Positions 23,701 to 34,108 of a stretch of 64,000 bases of DNA are shown piece by piece. The first letter of the stretch is position 1; each line of letters begins with the position of its first letter. This DNA comes from Halictus rubicundus (Eukaryota > Arthropoda > Insecta > Hymenoptera > Halictidae). The notes beneath the pieces were generated by a model, which was not told the DNA's origin, searched no databases, and saw nothing but the letters and a program-made list of their open reading frames with translations. The stretch is from assembly GCF_050948215.1 (NCBI RefSeq), contig NC_135149.1, positions 1 to 64,000 of the forward strand, read 5' to 3'. The position numbers were made by a program, and so were the translations under genes.

Positions 23701-24665
23701 CTACCACCAAGTACATAATGGGCAATCTTCCCACACATCGAGTCACAGAAAATCGACCATTTATCAACACAGGCGTCGATTATTGCGGCCCTTTTTATAT
23801 AAAGGAACGTCAGTACCGAAACCGCACCCGAATAAAGATATACGTCGCAGTCTTTATTTGTTTTTCATCCAAGGCAGTACACCTTGAGGTGGTTGGTGAT
23901 ATGACCACGGAAGCATTTTTAGCAGCTTTTAAAAGATTTATCGCACGGCGCGGAATTTGCAAAAATGTATATTCCGATAATGGTACAAATTTTGTCGGTG
24001 CCAATAATGAGATAATCGAGCTTCTCAGAGTTCTGCAAGAGGATGAAAAGGCTAGACGCTTTCTAACGGATAAAGATATTACTTGGCATTTCATACCCGC
24101 ACTCTCTCCTCATTTCGGCGGACTCTGGGAAGCTGCGGTTAAATCTTTTAAACATCATCTCAAACGCGTAGTGGGCGAGGAACTATTTACGCTCGAACAA
24201 TTTAACACTTTTGTAACGGAAATCGAGGCAATCCTGAATTCCCGTCCGTTAACACCGTTGTCTTCCGATCCCAATGATCCCTCAGCTCTTACTCCTGGCC
24301 ATTTATTGATTGGTTCCGCGTTGACAAGTCTGCCAGAGGTCGATTTCACCGCAACCTCGACCAATCGGTTGTCAAAATGGCAACACATTCAGAAAGTCAA
24401 ACAAGACTTCTGGATTAGGTGGTCAAAGGAATACATCCACCATCTTAATGTACGCGCAAAATGGACCAGGGGCGAGCACAGCATCCAGGTGGGGACGATC
24501 GTGGTCCTCAAAGATGACCATCTACCACCGATGAGCTGGAGTCTAGGACGAGTCGAGGAAATTCATCCTGGCAGGGACGGCATCACTCGCGCAGTCTCCG
24601 TTAAAACCATTAACGGCATTTATAAGCGGAATGTAAAGCAAATTGCACCACTTCCGTTAGACTAA
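20793..24665 (+). CDS. pol: BEL/Pao Pol: protease, RT, RNase H, integrase (expressed by readthrough of the gag stop)
   Basis: The frame is the same as gag and open from 20793; the first ATG is at 20874. Numbering residues from 20871, an aspartic protease with LLDTCSNANFIT lies near residue 23, where the usual DSG/DTG is DTC. The RT has RVVFDGSAKS and LTGDIEKMYRQF, with catalytic YVDDLLTGA near 425. An RNase H domain follows (HGFCDASERAYGAS near 594). The integrase has a zinc domain (RDAHVNNMHSG...NCVKCF, about 897-940) and a DDE core: GVDYCGPFY (967), YSDNGTNFVG (1033) and GLWEAAVKSFKHHLK (1082). A DUF5641-like C-terminus ends at 1264. All catalytic motifs are present and no frame break is seen. 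Confidence 0.95.
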   Translation, partial: LVTRFDITHQLNNHITSLITDGSTHGLMATAIVHAIDKDKKPIECRTLLDTCSNANFITSDLAKKLNLQTHEQSVTIEALNDLNTVTNRIVKLKIVSRITNFNRTLSFFIIPRIASHLPDCQIDRTKIQIPHNIKLADPHFHRPAPIDMLIGTGPTISCLSIGQVKLSTRDNSDLILQKTQLGWIIGGSAPIHLARNTRTTLVNNVNFDLTKFWQIEEGPSHPHLTPEEEECEAHFKRTFSRNKTGRYVVALPFNQYKQNLGESRTRALNRFLSLERKLTHNSDLRTEYTKVINEYLSLGHMSQVETPDLSDGFYLPHHAVIKPTSTTTKVRVVFDGSAKSTTGYSLNNALLTGPTIQDDIFCLLLRFRMHSFVLTGDIEKMYRQFLVRPEDRAYQRILWRNEQNEIATYELKTITFGLSSAPYLATRCLQQLAIDESHNYGAASEVIKRDIYVDDLLTGAATYKDAQKLRNEIICLLKRGGLNIRQWVSNDPRLLSDLSEEQVHPKFFGDETVKTLGVSWNPHTDSFSYSVNVNNNETHTKRTILSTIAKIFDPLGLLGPVIVVAKILMQQLWQLKVDWDESLPMAIQQEWSTYQTQLKSLTTVTFKRHVAQSSVRTIELHGFCDASERAYGASIYIRTIDKSGNIKSSLLCAKSRVAPLKTVSLARLELCGATLLANLYCAVKDAINHTHLKTIFWTDSTIVLHWLLRSPNTLKTFVANRVAEIQNKTNIKAWRHVRSGDNPADLLSRGITARELIKNNFWQFGPEWLAYDESLWPESCVEVPNAIPELRKITCFTSTVINAQEILERSSCIRRLRRIISYCLRFLPKGRCRGPITVSEINRANNKIIKLTQETAFREELNDLKSGHALNTKSKLLCLTPFLDENGLLRVGGRLQNSNLNFNQKHPILLPKNNFITELIIRDAHVNNMHSGLTATLYNVRQSYWPIDGKNTTRKIIRNCVKCFRVNPPTTKYIMGNLPTHRVTENRPFINTGVDYCGPFYIKERQYRNRTRIKIYVAVFICFSSKAVHLEVVGDMTTEAFLAAFKRFIARRGICKNVYSDNGTNFVGANNEIIELLRVLQEDEKARRFLTDKDITWHFIPALSPHFGGLWEAAVKSFKHHLKRVVGEELFTLEQFNTFVTEIEAILNSRPLTPLSSDPNDPSALTPGHLLIGSALTSLPEVDFTATSTNRLSKWQHIQKVKQDFWIRWSKEYIHHLNVRAKWTRGEHSIQVGTIVVLKDDHLPPMSWSLGRVEEIHPGRDGITRAVSVKTINGIYKRNVKQIAPLPLD

Positions 24666-25062
24666 AATTGTCACACTTACCCTTTCTTATCAGATAAGGT
24701 TTCATTTATATTAGTTGCGCACATTATTTATCTAGTTCTACACGCGTATCGTTTTTAATTTAAGTTGCGCCTTACTATTAATTTTACTCGCATTATATTC
24801 ACACTACTTACGTTCCAACTTCGCATTATATGATTCGCATATTTCGTTACATATCAGTTTCGTACATTGTATGTTTAGTTTTAGACGCGTATCTTCTTTA
24901 TTTTTCAAGTCGCGTCTTATTCTTAATTTTACTCGCGTTATATTCACAGTACTTTTTGCGTTTCAACTTCGCATCATATAATCCACACATTTCGTTTGTA
25001 CTATTACTCGCATTATATCATGTTATATTCTTGAATGACTGTATCATTCAACGGGGGGAGCA
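24666..25062 (+). other. BEL/Pao 3' noncoding region with ~143-bp imperfect tandem duplication and polypurine tract
   Basis: No gene is present. Phrases such as acgcgtatc, ttaattttactcgc and caacttcgcat occur twice, offset by about 143 bases (24742 and 24885), with a third partial copy near 25005. The polypurine tract acggggggag stands at 25051-25060, just before the 3' LTR. Confidence 0.75.
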
Positions 25063-26047
25063 TGTTCGATTTCACGTATTTTTCCGAGGCCCTTTTCCGA
25101 TTATTTGCTGTCCTTCGTTTACTTAGAAGAATGCTTAGTCCTCGAAATGTCGAAAACGTGCACTCGAGGGTTTAAGCTGACAGCATTGGAAAAGTGGCCA
25201 TAAAGTCAATTCGTTAGACTCTCGTTTCGAGTACCGATCGCGAGGTACGCGAGGGTCCCGAATTCGGACTACAACGGGCCGTTGTCCGTAGCACGCAGCG
25301 GCCAAGGAAACGCAGTCCTTGCGTCGCATGGCCAGGCCTCACAGGTCATATTTCACAAGGGCACCTGGGTTGTGTCTATCGAGACACGCTCGGGTTCGAG
25401 CCTAAGATCGCATCCCCTTGGTTTCGTGAGCGTACTCAGACCAAGGGGGTAATAAACCACGTTCGGGCCACTTGGGCCAGCCAGCACGCGGGCCACGCAG
25501 GCCATAAATTTCGAAGGCCACTCAGGCCGAAAAACAGACGCGCTGTTCCGAGGTCCTTAAAACGCGCATTTTTCGAGATTTACCATTTTCGGCTGAGGAG
25601 GAGCTTCCACCTCCACCACGAGAAGAAGACCCTCCTCCTACAGCCTAAGTGACGAATGGGGTGCTTTTTCCCCCAAAATTGGGCCTATGCCTACGAATTT
25701 CCTCGTTACACGAGTTAACGAGAGAGCGGACCTCGGAACAGCAACATCAGAATCATCCGCGCATCTGAAGCATTCAGAACCCTCAGAATCATCCGCGCAT
25801 CTGAAGCATTCAGAACCCTCAGAATCATCCGCGCATCTTAAGCAGACAGAACACAGAAACACTCGCGCATCTACACGATTTTTAAAACGCACATAGTCCG
25901 TCAATTTCCACACTGCGACCACTGTTCCTAATATAACCAATCACCTAAGGTTAATTCGGCAGGTGATAGTGCCGTGTATTGTTTGAAAATAAACGAACAT
26001 TGTCACAAAACTCGCATTTATTAAACATACCGACACAAAACATTTCA
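25063..26047 (+). repeat. 3' LTR of the BEL/Pao element
   Basis: 985 bp, TG...CA termini, apparently identical to the 5' LTR over every stretch compared, including the 36-bp repeats. It is followed by GAGTG, the TSD. Confidence 0.95.
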
Positions 26048-26052
26048 GAGTG

Positions 26053-26428
26053 AAAGCGAAAAGAATGAAAATAAAAGAAAGAACATGTAAAGGGAACGGG
26101 ATCTCTGTGTAACCCGTAAGGGAACAATAAATGTGTGGCGGCCCGCGCAAAGAGCGCGCCGACCACCGACAAATACACATTGTAAACGCGGCGGCGACCG
26201 TCCTCGGAAAGCCGCAAAGAAACACGCGAAGATCGGCTCCGGGGGCGGTCGCCATCTGTTAGACAATTGACTGACGCGAGGGAGAGGTGGTCAGCAAAAG
26301 ATATGCGACCGACACTCGCTCGCGAACGTCGGTACAGGACGGTCGACGGTCCGCCGAAGAATAAAGAAGTACGCCAACGTAACACCAGTCTCCGTCATTA
26401 CACCCGACACCCACAAATGCATACTACT
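26053..26428 (+). mobile_element. 3' end of the purine-rich LINE, downstream of the BEL/Pao insertion
   Basis: Purine-rich sequence resumes directly after the BEL/Pao TSD (aaagcgaaaagaatg) and passes into a CpG-rich 3' UTR-like part with aataaatgtgtggcgg. It ends where the 16-bp LINE TSD recurs at 26429-26444. No ORF is convincing. Only the TSD and position support this being the LINE 3' UTR. Confidence 0.55.
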
Positions 26429-26444
26429 ACAGTCTTTTGCGATG

Positions 26445-26769
26445 ATGACTAAAAAAAAGGAAATGTTTCTATCTTTAATAGTAACTGTGATATAAATTAT
26501 ATTGTGAAGATAGTTTTCGTAAAACTCGTCCAACATAGCAAACTTTGATGATCTGTATCTTTTAAACAATTTCGAAGATAGACCCAGTTCAACCCCCACC
26601 TCCCACTTTCACCTGGACTACAACATATTTCAATGTCATCAAAATTCGAGATATAGTCCCCCAAAAATGATCGATTTACATGGAATGATTCCCTTAATAA
26701 TGTAGATATTTCCTTAAAAAATTGCTATTCTAGTTTTTACAATATATGTATAATTTACGTATAACATAT
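26445..26769. other. AT-rich intergenic sequence, no gene seen
   Basis: No coding potential. The part around 26620-26650 (caacatatttcaatgtcatcaa) resembles 12350-12370 (taacatatttcaaggtcatcaa), so an old dispersed repeat may be included. Confidence 0.4.
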
Positions 26770-29242
26770 TGTTACGTCTGGAGAAGCTCTCTCCGCATTC
26801 ATTTCGATTAGAATTTTCTAATCTCTTTTCCTGAGAACGAAAAACGTCCTAACAGGCCCCTTTTATTTATGGAAAGATACCCTACGAATTCTTTATGTGA
26901 AAATCTCTAGAACATTCCCTTCTGGAATCGGTCACTTAAGTTTCTGATAGGAAATAGCCTAGATAACCTTTTATTAACCCCTTTTAACAAAAATTTAATT
27001 GATGCCCGTTTTTAACTAGAAGCGACAAAAACGAGAGTGTGACCCTACGTGACATTAATTATAAACAGAGCACCCCACTCATTTTTAGGGTATATAAACC
27101 CGCTCATTTTCATCCTCTTCGGTCAGTAATCGTGCAGTTATGTGTAGAGTCACGTCGTCTCACATTCGTAAGAGTCAATTCTAGTGAGATTGGGTTAAAG
27201 TCCCCTTCGAATCAAAGTTCAACCTTACAGATTCCGTTAGTTCGGTAAAATTTCTATTTGGCATCTAACAATTACTCTTAGACCCCGTAATGCCAATACG
27301 TCAAAACCGTTTTTTTTTCGTGGAGGGAACCTCGTTACGAATACCTAGCCACCCTCGAGGGGAGGGAGACCAGGTTATTTGGAACTCCCCGGCCGGGGTT
27401 TGCAAGGCCGATTTACCCACTAACTCCTCCACGCCCGTCCCTAAGCTTCCGAGTGTGCCCGTGATTCGCGCACGCATATCCAACCGGACACCCCCGCTTC
27501 TACATTCCACCCAGGAGGAGGACTCTTCCCCCTCCTACCTACTTTAATTGAGAATACCATGCGACTAACGACCTGATGCTCCACCCCCCCCCCCCCTCCC
27601 ACCTATCAGGTCGCCCGATAAGTACTTCAGACCCCCGCCTAAAGCACCCGACGACCTCTAGCGACGCCACTAATGACCGGTATAAAGGTGGGTTTTTAAG
27701 GCCACCCTCGCCTCAAGATCATCAAGGCCACCCCCGCTCGCGTGAGGGGCATCGCATCAGGAGCGACCGGGGCCGAGAATACATTCCTGCTCCCGTTCCG
27801 CTTCCTCCTTCTGGAGCATTATCTGCTCGCAGAAGGAGGCGAAAGCCCTCCAGGACCCCTCGCTTCGGATCATTGCCGAGACAATAGCCGGGAGAGAAAG
27901 GTCCTACCCAACTGCGCGCTGGAGGACACGCCGTTCGCTCGACCATATAGGACACTCCTGCATGGTGTGCACCAACGTGTCCACCAGCTCGCCGCTCTTC
28001 CCTACCGATCCGACACAGATACCGACCGAAGCAATCGTGCCCGGTCATGAACTGCGTCGTTCGGTAGGAAACCCTCAGCCCCATCCTCGCCTGAGTCCAC
28101 GCAGCACGCTGCTGTGATCAGCAAGTTGCCGACCATGAACCGATCTGACGAGGTCGCGTAGCCACGCCAGGCCATCACGCTCCCGGACATGACGCCCGTA
28201 ATTCGCCACCATGAACTCCCTCTGCTCGGGAGCCACCCCCTCCCGCCGGAGGGCCCGGGAGTAACCAAAGACTTCTGAAAGAGCCAGAGCCTCCGAAACA
28301 AGAGGGAGCAGCCCCGCGATCAGCAGCGCCGATGCACGTAAATTGGTACGGTATCCCCGCACGACACCAATAGCGAGCCTGCACTCTATCCGACACAGCA
28401 ACCTCCGGGTGCTGCTGCATTTCCTGACATCGCGCGCCCATACAGGGGCTCCATAAAGGACAATACCTCGCACCATCCCGGCATATAAGCGCCTCACCCG
28501 TCCGTAGCGGGCTCTAAGATTTGGGTGGAGGCGACCGAGCGCAGCGGTCATCCCCTCCACTCGGACAGCAAGGAGCCATCGTGACGATCAAAGCGCCACA
28601 GGCCATCAAGGACGAGTCCGAGGTATTGCATCTGGGACCACAACGCCTCGGGCTTACGGGGGGACAGTCGAACGGTCCTGCTCTCGTACCTCCCGGTGTC
28701 ATCCGCATAACACGTTAGACTGACCCCGGGAGGCATCTCGACCTGCAGTACTCTGTCGTACGCATGGTTCCACAGCAGTGGTCCTAGAACCGATCCCGGC
28801 GGAACCCCTCGCACGACCCTCAAGGTCGTATATCAAGAGATATCGCCAACGCAACCCCACTCCCACTCGTAGAGGCCTCCGAGAGAGCCCTCACGCGCTG
28901 AATTGCGTCATGGGTGGAGAGGCCCTTTCAGAAGCCAAACTGCGCCGCGTGGAATCCCGGGACTCTCCCCGACAGGTGCCGACCGAGGAGGGCCGCGATT
29001 ATTCTCTCGAAAAGTTTGCCCGCCTCGTCGAGCGAACAAAGGGGCCGATACCCAGAAGGTGAGTCGTCGGGCTTACCCTCCTTACGGAGGAGCACCATTC
29101 GACTCCACCTCCCCTGCGGTTCCCCTGTTACACAATCTCGTAGCTGCTCCCCGCTTTCGCATCGGGTTCGTTTGCGTTTGAGCAGTCCATTCCTAGAGTC
29201 TTCGCTGGCCTCTCGTGTTGCTAGCAGCCCTGGCTCGTAACA
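26770..29242 (+). mobile_element. Solo LTR of a Gypsy-like family, copy 1, split by an R1-like LINE
   Basis: It starts TGTTACGTCTGGAGA and ends CTCGTAACA, giving inverted TGTTACG/CGTAACA tips with canonical TG...CA ends. It is flanked by the 4-bp TSD ATAT on both sides. A TATA box (tatataaa, 27091-27098) is followed by an initiator-like tcagtaatc. Bases 26770-27309 and about 29130-29242 align with the second copy at 32802-34108. The middle is a LINE insertion. No second LTR or internal coding region is present. Confidence 0.85.
27310..29130 (-). pseudogene. R1-clade-like LINE fragment, minus strand, inserted in solo LTR copy 1
   Basis: Read on the minus strand, 29272-28928 gives the RT fingers (KPDDSPSGYRPLCSLDEAGK, then HAAQFGF). 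Bases 28823-28548 give the palm with GVPPGSVLGPLLWN and the catalytic CYADDT, then YLGLVLDGLWRFDRH. Bases 28560-28075 give the thumb/connection (LYAGMVRGIVLYGAPVWA, then VRGYRTN). Bases 28084-27722 give the terminal TGHDCFGRYLCRIGREE zinc-domain start. The frame is broken several times and the palm loses sequence after CYADDT. The T9 run at 27310-27318 is its poly(A) tail, and the LTR sequence resumes at about 29130. It is a relative of the fragment at 9968-12100 but keeps more of the RT. Confidence 0.85.
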
Positions 29243-29247
29243 ATATA

Positions 29248-29425
29248 AGTATGTGTGATGCTGTTTCACCAAGAGGCAGAAACGATTCCTATCTCCAGGA
29301 TGTTGTAGACGAGCGATACCGATAGTTCACCGAAGGAGCGGTGGAGCCCCTAAAAACATTGTTCTTCTGTGCCACGCACAGCAGGGAACTGTCAACGCGC
29401 TCTCGAAAAGCCATCTGGCAATGAT
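29248..29425. repeat. Dispersed repeat, related to 62882-63055
   Basis: The phrases tgtgatgctgtttcac, gttgtaga and cagggaactgtcaacgcgct occur here and, in the same order and orientation, at 62882-63055 with scattered differences. No protein is visible. The element class is unknown. Confidence 0.65.
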
Positions 29426-30039
29426 CAGCCGCTCGCCGGACTCGAGAGAGACAACCGCCGGACTCGATAAGTCAACCGCCGGAACACTCGTCGACAGATT
29501 TTCGACAACCCGGCATTTGGATCCAGAGTCCGCATGAAATACGGTCTGGTTCCGGTCTGTATGGATCGACCCTTAACCGCTCTGCCAACCGGCGATGTTG
29601 TAAGCGTCATAAACATTCTGATATATATCGCACAAAATACAATGTATTCTTTCTCTTAAATCAGATTTCCTAGGTCCAACAATTACTTGTTTCAATGCAA
29701 TAACGTTATAAATTACTTAATATATACCCGCGGTAAAACCAACAAGTGTAACTTTCTTCCTCACAGCAGAAACGTCGAAAAAATTCGGTTTTTATTGTTT
29801 TTTACAATGATGTCCCACAACAAAAAATCTAAAACAAAATTGACGACACTGCCTGTTATAGTACTTTATCAGGGAACTAATAAGTAGAATAGCATGTTTT
29901 CATATTTTCGAGAAATCTGTGTTTTTCCGATTTTTTGGGGTTTCTAGTTTTTGATGACCACAGTATGCAACCCAAAAATCTGAAAAATTCTCTAAAATGC
30001 GCCTTAGGATCCAAAATATGCCACATTTTTTCAGAATTT
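29426..30039. other. Intergenic, no gene seen
   Basis: The sequence moves from mixed composition to AT-rich with runs of phrases such as ccgattttttggggtttctag that look like old repeat sequence. No coding evidence. Confidence 0.4.
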
Positions 30040-32035
30040 TAAGAAGTATCAGAGAGCGGAAAATGCGCGGAAATGCGCGAAATCTAATTTGTCCTGTAAC
30101 TTGTGACGTTGCAAAATTTGCGACGTCACTGCACCGCCCAAAGCGAACGATCGAAAGGACCGGACTGCCGTAAATAACGATATCGCGAATAATACGATGG
30201 CTCGAAAGGTTAGGAAGCGCTCCCCGAGGAACTTCCGGATCGATCTTAGATCGAATTTTGACGATTTTCGCGCGTGCTGAGCACGGCCACGTTTCAGGGA
30301 CGTGCTAACGGCACCAACATGCCTCCCGACGATACCGGAGGCGCCTCGCTTCGCGGGACCATCCGACGATGAACTATGGCCAATTCGGAAAATCCGGTGC
30401 ACCGGTCAATTCGGAGATTGGAGACAACCCGGAGACGACGACGCGGGACGAAGGCCCCTGTCGAATAGCCGACACTTTATTTCGCGGTCTTGCCGCCGCC
30501 TCACGTAACCACTTGCAAAGGGGCCTCGGCGAGGGTGCCCCTTTCCCCCGGCCGCGGGGCGCGGCCGGGATGATTTTTCGCGTATGGTCTGGGGCCCGAG
30601 GACCAGTCGTGGACACGGTCCTGTGTTCTAGAATTTTCGCGCGAGTAGCACGCCCAATTAGGAAAAGCCGGGACTAAGGCGTAGAGTGGGGATAGCGAGG
30701 ACCCTGCCGTCGCGTTACCGTCTCGCGAAGGATCACTGGCGTGGTAGCTTTCAACGAGTCTGGCCGGAAAATCACCTTCGGTAACGTTTCCCGTCTTCCG
30801 ATTCCCGACGCGCGAAACAGCCCCCGTGTTCCCGTTTTCCGGTTCTCGGCACGTGCCAACGGCGCGATTGCGAATACCGTGTTGTGCCTGGTTCCCGCCA
30901 CCGGTCGATCCGGCCACCGTTGAGATCTTCCCGCACGAGCAGGCCGACGTCACTCTGAGCCGCTACCGACCCGAACCGGGAAACAAGGGAAAAGGGAAAG
31001 AAACGGTAAGTGCATGCAGTGGTCCCTCTTTGTCATAATTATCGCGAGTTGGTTTTCAGGATTCTGTAAGGGGGACGACGCGTGCGGTCGACGGCGATTT
31101 CGCGCCCTCGCGGTCTCGCGGGTCGTCCGTCGGACGAGTAATATCGCGTCTCATTCCCCAAGCTTTCGCGTGCCGAGGCGTTTCCCCCCTCGTGCCTTTC
31201 GCTCGCACCGAAACCGTCGGCGCTTTGAGCCAAGTCGCAGTATCCCCGCCGAAATACCGTCCAGAAGTCTTCCTCGGAGGAGCCGCCGTCGATAAGAATT
31301 GCAATCGTCCGTTATTCGCGTTTTTCTCAACGAGTTCCGTCGCGGAGCGTCCCGCGTACCTTCCGCCGAGCGTTCTGCCGTCCGTCGGGAACATAATCGC
31401 ACCACGACAATCGAATTGTAATCGCGCTGACCATCCGCGCGCCGCGAAGCTCTCGCTCCGACGAGAGCCGTTTCCCGTGCCGATCTATCGCACACGCGCG
31501 GAATATTTTATCGAACGACACCCACGCGCTGCGAAACACTCCACCAATTCGCTAATCTTGTAGATCGCGGGCTTTCGGGTGCGGCCGCGTGGCCGCGTAC
31601 TTTGTAACCACTGACCCTGAATAAATCATTTAGATCCCATTTCGTATTGCGATTCTTTCCGCCTGCGCGATCCGCCCTGCCGTGAGGGTTGTTCCCGCTA
31701 TTCCCGTGTCTGAACCCCAGACCTCTTTTGCGCCTCTCGTCTTTCTCGCGGTTCTCCGCCTCGGCCGAGAGCGAAAGTCTCCCGCGTTTCGCGTGGCACC
31801 CTTCCGGTGCCTGGCGCCCGAGCAGAAGGCTCTTTTCGGTTTTGGAAAATCTTCGAGAACGCGTTAGTACCGGGAGGACCGCGTATTCACGGCCGTACAC
31901 GGCCCGGCCTCAGTGCCCGTAAATTCCCGGAGTTGGCCCCGTTCCCGCCTTCCTACGCGGCGAAAAGGGCCAACGTTACGAACTACCCTCACGGGCTAGG
32001 TAGTGGGCTGAAATTTAACTCGGGGGGGGGGTCTT
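30040..32035. other. CpG-rich block of unknown identity; possible small intron at ~31004-31060
   Basis: This 2-kb block is GC-rich with very many CpGs, unlike its flanks. Open frames occur on both strands, but none resembles a protein I know; they probably reflect composition. A consensus-like donor (acg|gtaagtgc, near 31004) and acceptor (ttggttttcag, near 31060) would bound a 56-bp intron. An aataaa at 31620 could be a polyadenylation signal. It may be a CpG-island promoter/first exon or the LTR/5' UTR of another retroelement. I cannot tell which. Confidence 0.4.
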
Positions 32036-32048
32036 AGTCAGCTTCGAA

Positions 32049-32101
32049 TGGTTCAATAGTCATTGAAAAACCTCCAGGGCACAGTTTTGACCATCTTAAT
32101 C
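32049..32101. repeat. Dispersed repeat, inverted relative of 12426-12478
   Basis: gttcaatagtc, gaaaaacct and cagttttgaccatcttaat are shared in reverse orientation with the block at 12426-12478. Confidence 0.6.
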
Positions 32102-32801
32102 AGCTAGGCCCTTTTTTCTATTCTAATATCATATTATAATGGACTATATCTACTAAATAGTTCAAATTATAGACATTATAAGTGATTACTTTTTTAATAC
32201 TACTACTTTAATTTTCTACATAAAATGTTTCACAAGATATTAAATTTCATTAGTTGTGCCTGTAATTATGAAAGTGATCTAACAAGGGAACATATTCAGA
32301 TGCAAAAATCCGATTTTGATGAAACTTATGGGAGCTTATAGTTCTTTGAAAAATATTTGACACGTGTTTTTTTTTTTATCGGCAGACATCCACTTTGAAG
32401 GGGTGAAAACAGCCCTCAAAATTGGGGGTCAAAACCATATTTTTTGAGATATCTCGGAAACCAGAGGTCGAAAAAATCAAAATTTTTTTTTTAAATTGTG
32501 TGTTTTTCAATGGGAAATGTAGTCGAGCAAGAAAATTTTAACAAAAGTTTTTTGTTTAAACAATATATTAAAAATTTTATTTTTTTTGCAGTTTCTTTTA
32601 TTTATTGTTAGTTCATTTTAATGTAAACTTGGGTGTGTGATCTTTGATCCAAAATAGGGGATACATGTTTCAGGATTTTCTTTTTTTTTGCCATTTAACA
32701 ATAATTATGCATAATGGAAGATAGTCTTGCACCTGGCGTGCGTAGGAAGGAATTCTGGCTTGTTTCATCGAAATATAAGCATTTAGTATAAACGTGTATA
32801 G

Positions 32802-34108
32802 TGTTACGTATGGAGACGTTTCTCCACGTTCATTTCGATTAGAAGTTCTAATCTCTTTTCTGAGAACGAAAAGCGTCCCAACAGGCGCCTTGTTTAATGA
32901 TTGTACTCCGGCTGGACGCAACTGGCACGAAGCATGATTCAGTAACAGCACCGTACGATTTCCTAAATTGGAAATCTTCAAAACATCCCCTTCTGGAATG
33001 TTTTGTCAAGATAGTCTTTGATAGGAAACATCCTGGCTAACCCTTCGTTTTACCCCTATAAACAAAAGATCCAGCTGCAAACCTTAAATTCACTTGAAAC
33101 GACAAATACGAGTATGCGACCGTAAAATAAAACAGATACATTCCCCTCTCATTTTTAGGGTATATAAACCCATGCATTTTCATCCTCTTCGGTTAGTCGA
33201 GAAGCGGTTCAGTCAAGATTCAGACGCGGTTCAGTACTCGTGCAGTCACGTCGCGTCAAGTCTAGTGAGATCGGGTTAAAGTCCCTTTCGAATCAATTCG
33301 TAACCTTATAGATTCCGTTAGTTCGGTATATATTCTATTTGGCATTCAACAATCGCTATCTAACCCCGCATTGCCAGTGCGTCAACACCGTGCATCATAG
33401 GTAACAATTTCTCTAATTGTACACTTATCTACATCCACTCGCGACACAAACAATTACACTTGTAACTATTCCAAATCAGAATATATTTGTCTTGTTTGTT
33501 AACTCGCGTAATCTACAACCTTTAATAATTGCCTGATATCCTAATCTAATAATTGAACGTTCCCACATGATACAATCTTACCGCTCGGATTGTATCAATT
33601 AAATTATATATAAGTTACGAGGCTTACTAATCTTAGATTCAATTCAACGAAGATTTCTCCAACCTAGTGGCTCCCCGGTTTCGCATTGGGTGCGTCCACG
33701 AAAATTATACCATCCTAGCGGAACCCTGATTTCGCATTGGGTTCTTGCGTATCCTAGCAGCTCCCTGGTCTCGTATCAGGTGCGTCTGTGAGTTATCCAC
33801 CTTCCTTTTAAATCGGGTTCGCCGCGTGTCTCTCCGAGTGACTCCCCGATTCCGCATTGGGTGCGTTCACGAAGTTTCATCCTCCTAGTAGCTCCTCGGT
33901 TTCGCATCGGGTGCATCTGCGTTTGACTCCAACCTCCCAGAGGTTCCCTGGTTTCGCATCAGGTGCGTCCTCGACGTCAACTATCCTAGCGGCTCCCCGA
34001 TCTCGCATTGGGTGCGTCCGCGTACTTAACTAACAAATTGAAACCATATTCCTGGGGTAACAACCCCTCGCCGGCCTCTCGCGTTGCTCGCAGCCCTGGC
34101 TCGTAACA
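32802..34108 (+). mobile_element. Solo LTR, copy 2 (1307 bp), TSD ATAG
   Basis: It starts TGTTACGTATGGAGACG and ends GGCTCGTAACA, with TATA box tatataaa at 33161-33168, matching the LTR at 26770-29242. The flanks are ATAG on both sides. The opposite arm of the host transposon, at about 35808-35820, shows the uninterrupted site (aaaatactatacacg, reverse complement cgtgtatagtatttt), which proves the insertion and the 4-bp TSD. Confidence 0.92.
33660..34025 (+). repeat. ~50-bp minisatellite within solo LTR copy 2
   Basis: About seven units share cctagcggctcccc then tttcgcattgggtgcgt. Unit starts fall near 33663, 33713, 33754, 33884, 33936 and 33984, with one diverged unit near 33830. The first LTR copy retains only about one unit next to its LINE insertion. 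Confidence 0.8.

Larger units (their letters stand above)
18101..26047 (+). mobile_element. Complete BEL/Pao LTR retrotransposon
   Basis: This 7947-bp element has two 985-bp LTRs that look identical, a primer-binding site, gag, pol (protease, RT, RNase H, integrase) and a polypurine tract. It is flanked by the 5-bp TSD GAGTG (18096-18100 and 26048-26052), the length usual for BEL/Pao. It inserted in sense orientation into the 3' part of an older LINE. There is no env-like ORF. With intact frames and matching LTRs it is one of the two youngest features of the window and may still be autonomous. Confidence 0.95.
13683..26428 (+). mobile_element. Purine-rich non-LTR retrotransposon (LINE), ~4.8 kb, interrupted by a BEL/Pao element
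   Basis: The element starts at 13683 after the 16-bp TSD. It codes for an ORF1-like charged protein (14014-14974) and an endonuclease-RT (15165-18061), and it ends at 26428 before the second TSD copy. Bases 18101-26047 are a later BEL/Pao insertion. Without that insertion and one copy of its TSD, about 4.8 kb remains, a normal full length for a LINE. About four of five bases on the plus strand of the coding part are purines. Multiple stops and frameshifts make it inactive. The 3' end has no obvious poly(A). Jockey/CR1-type affiliation is a guess. Confidence 0.7.

Noticed and set aside
28548..28823. Functional R1-like reverse transcriptase at the CYADDT motif
   Set aside because: Sequence after the motif is lost and the frame is broken; the element is a 5'-truncated relic.
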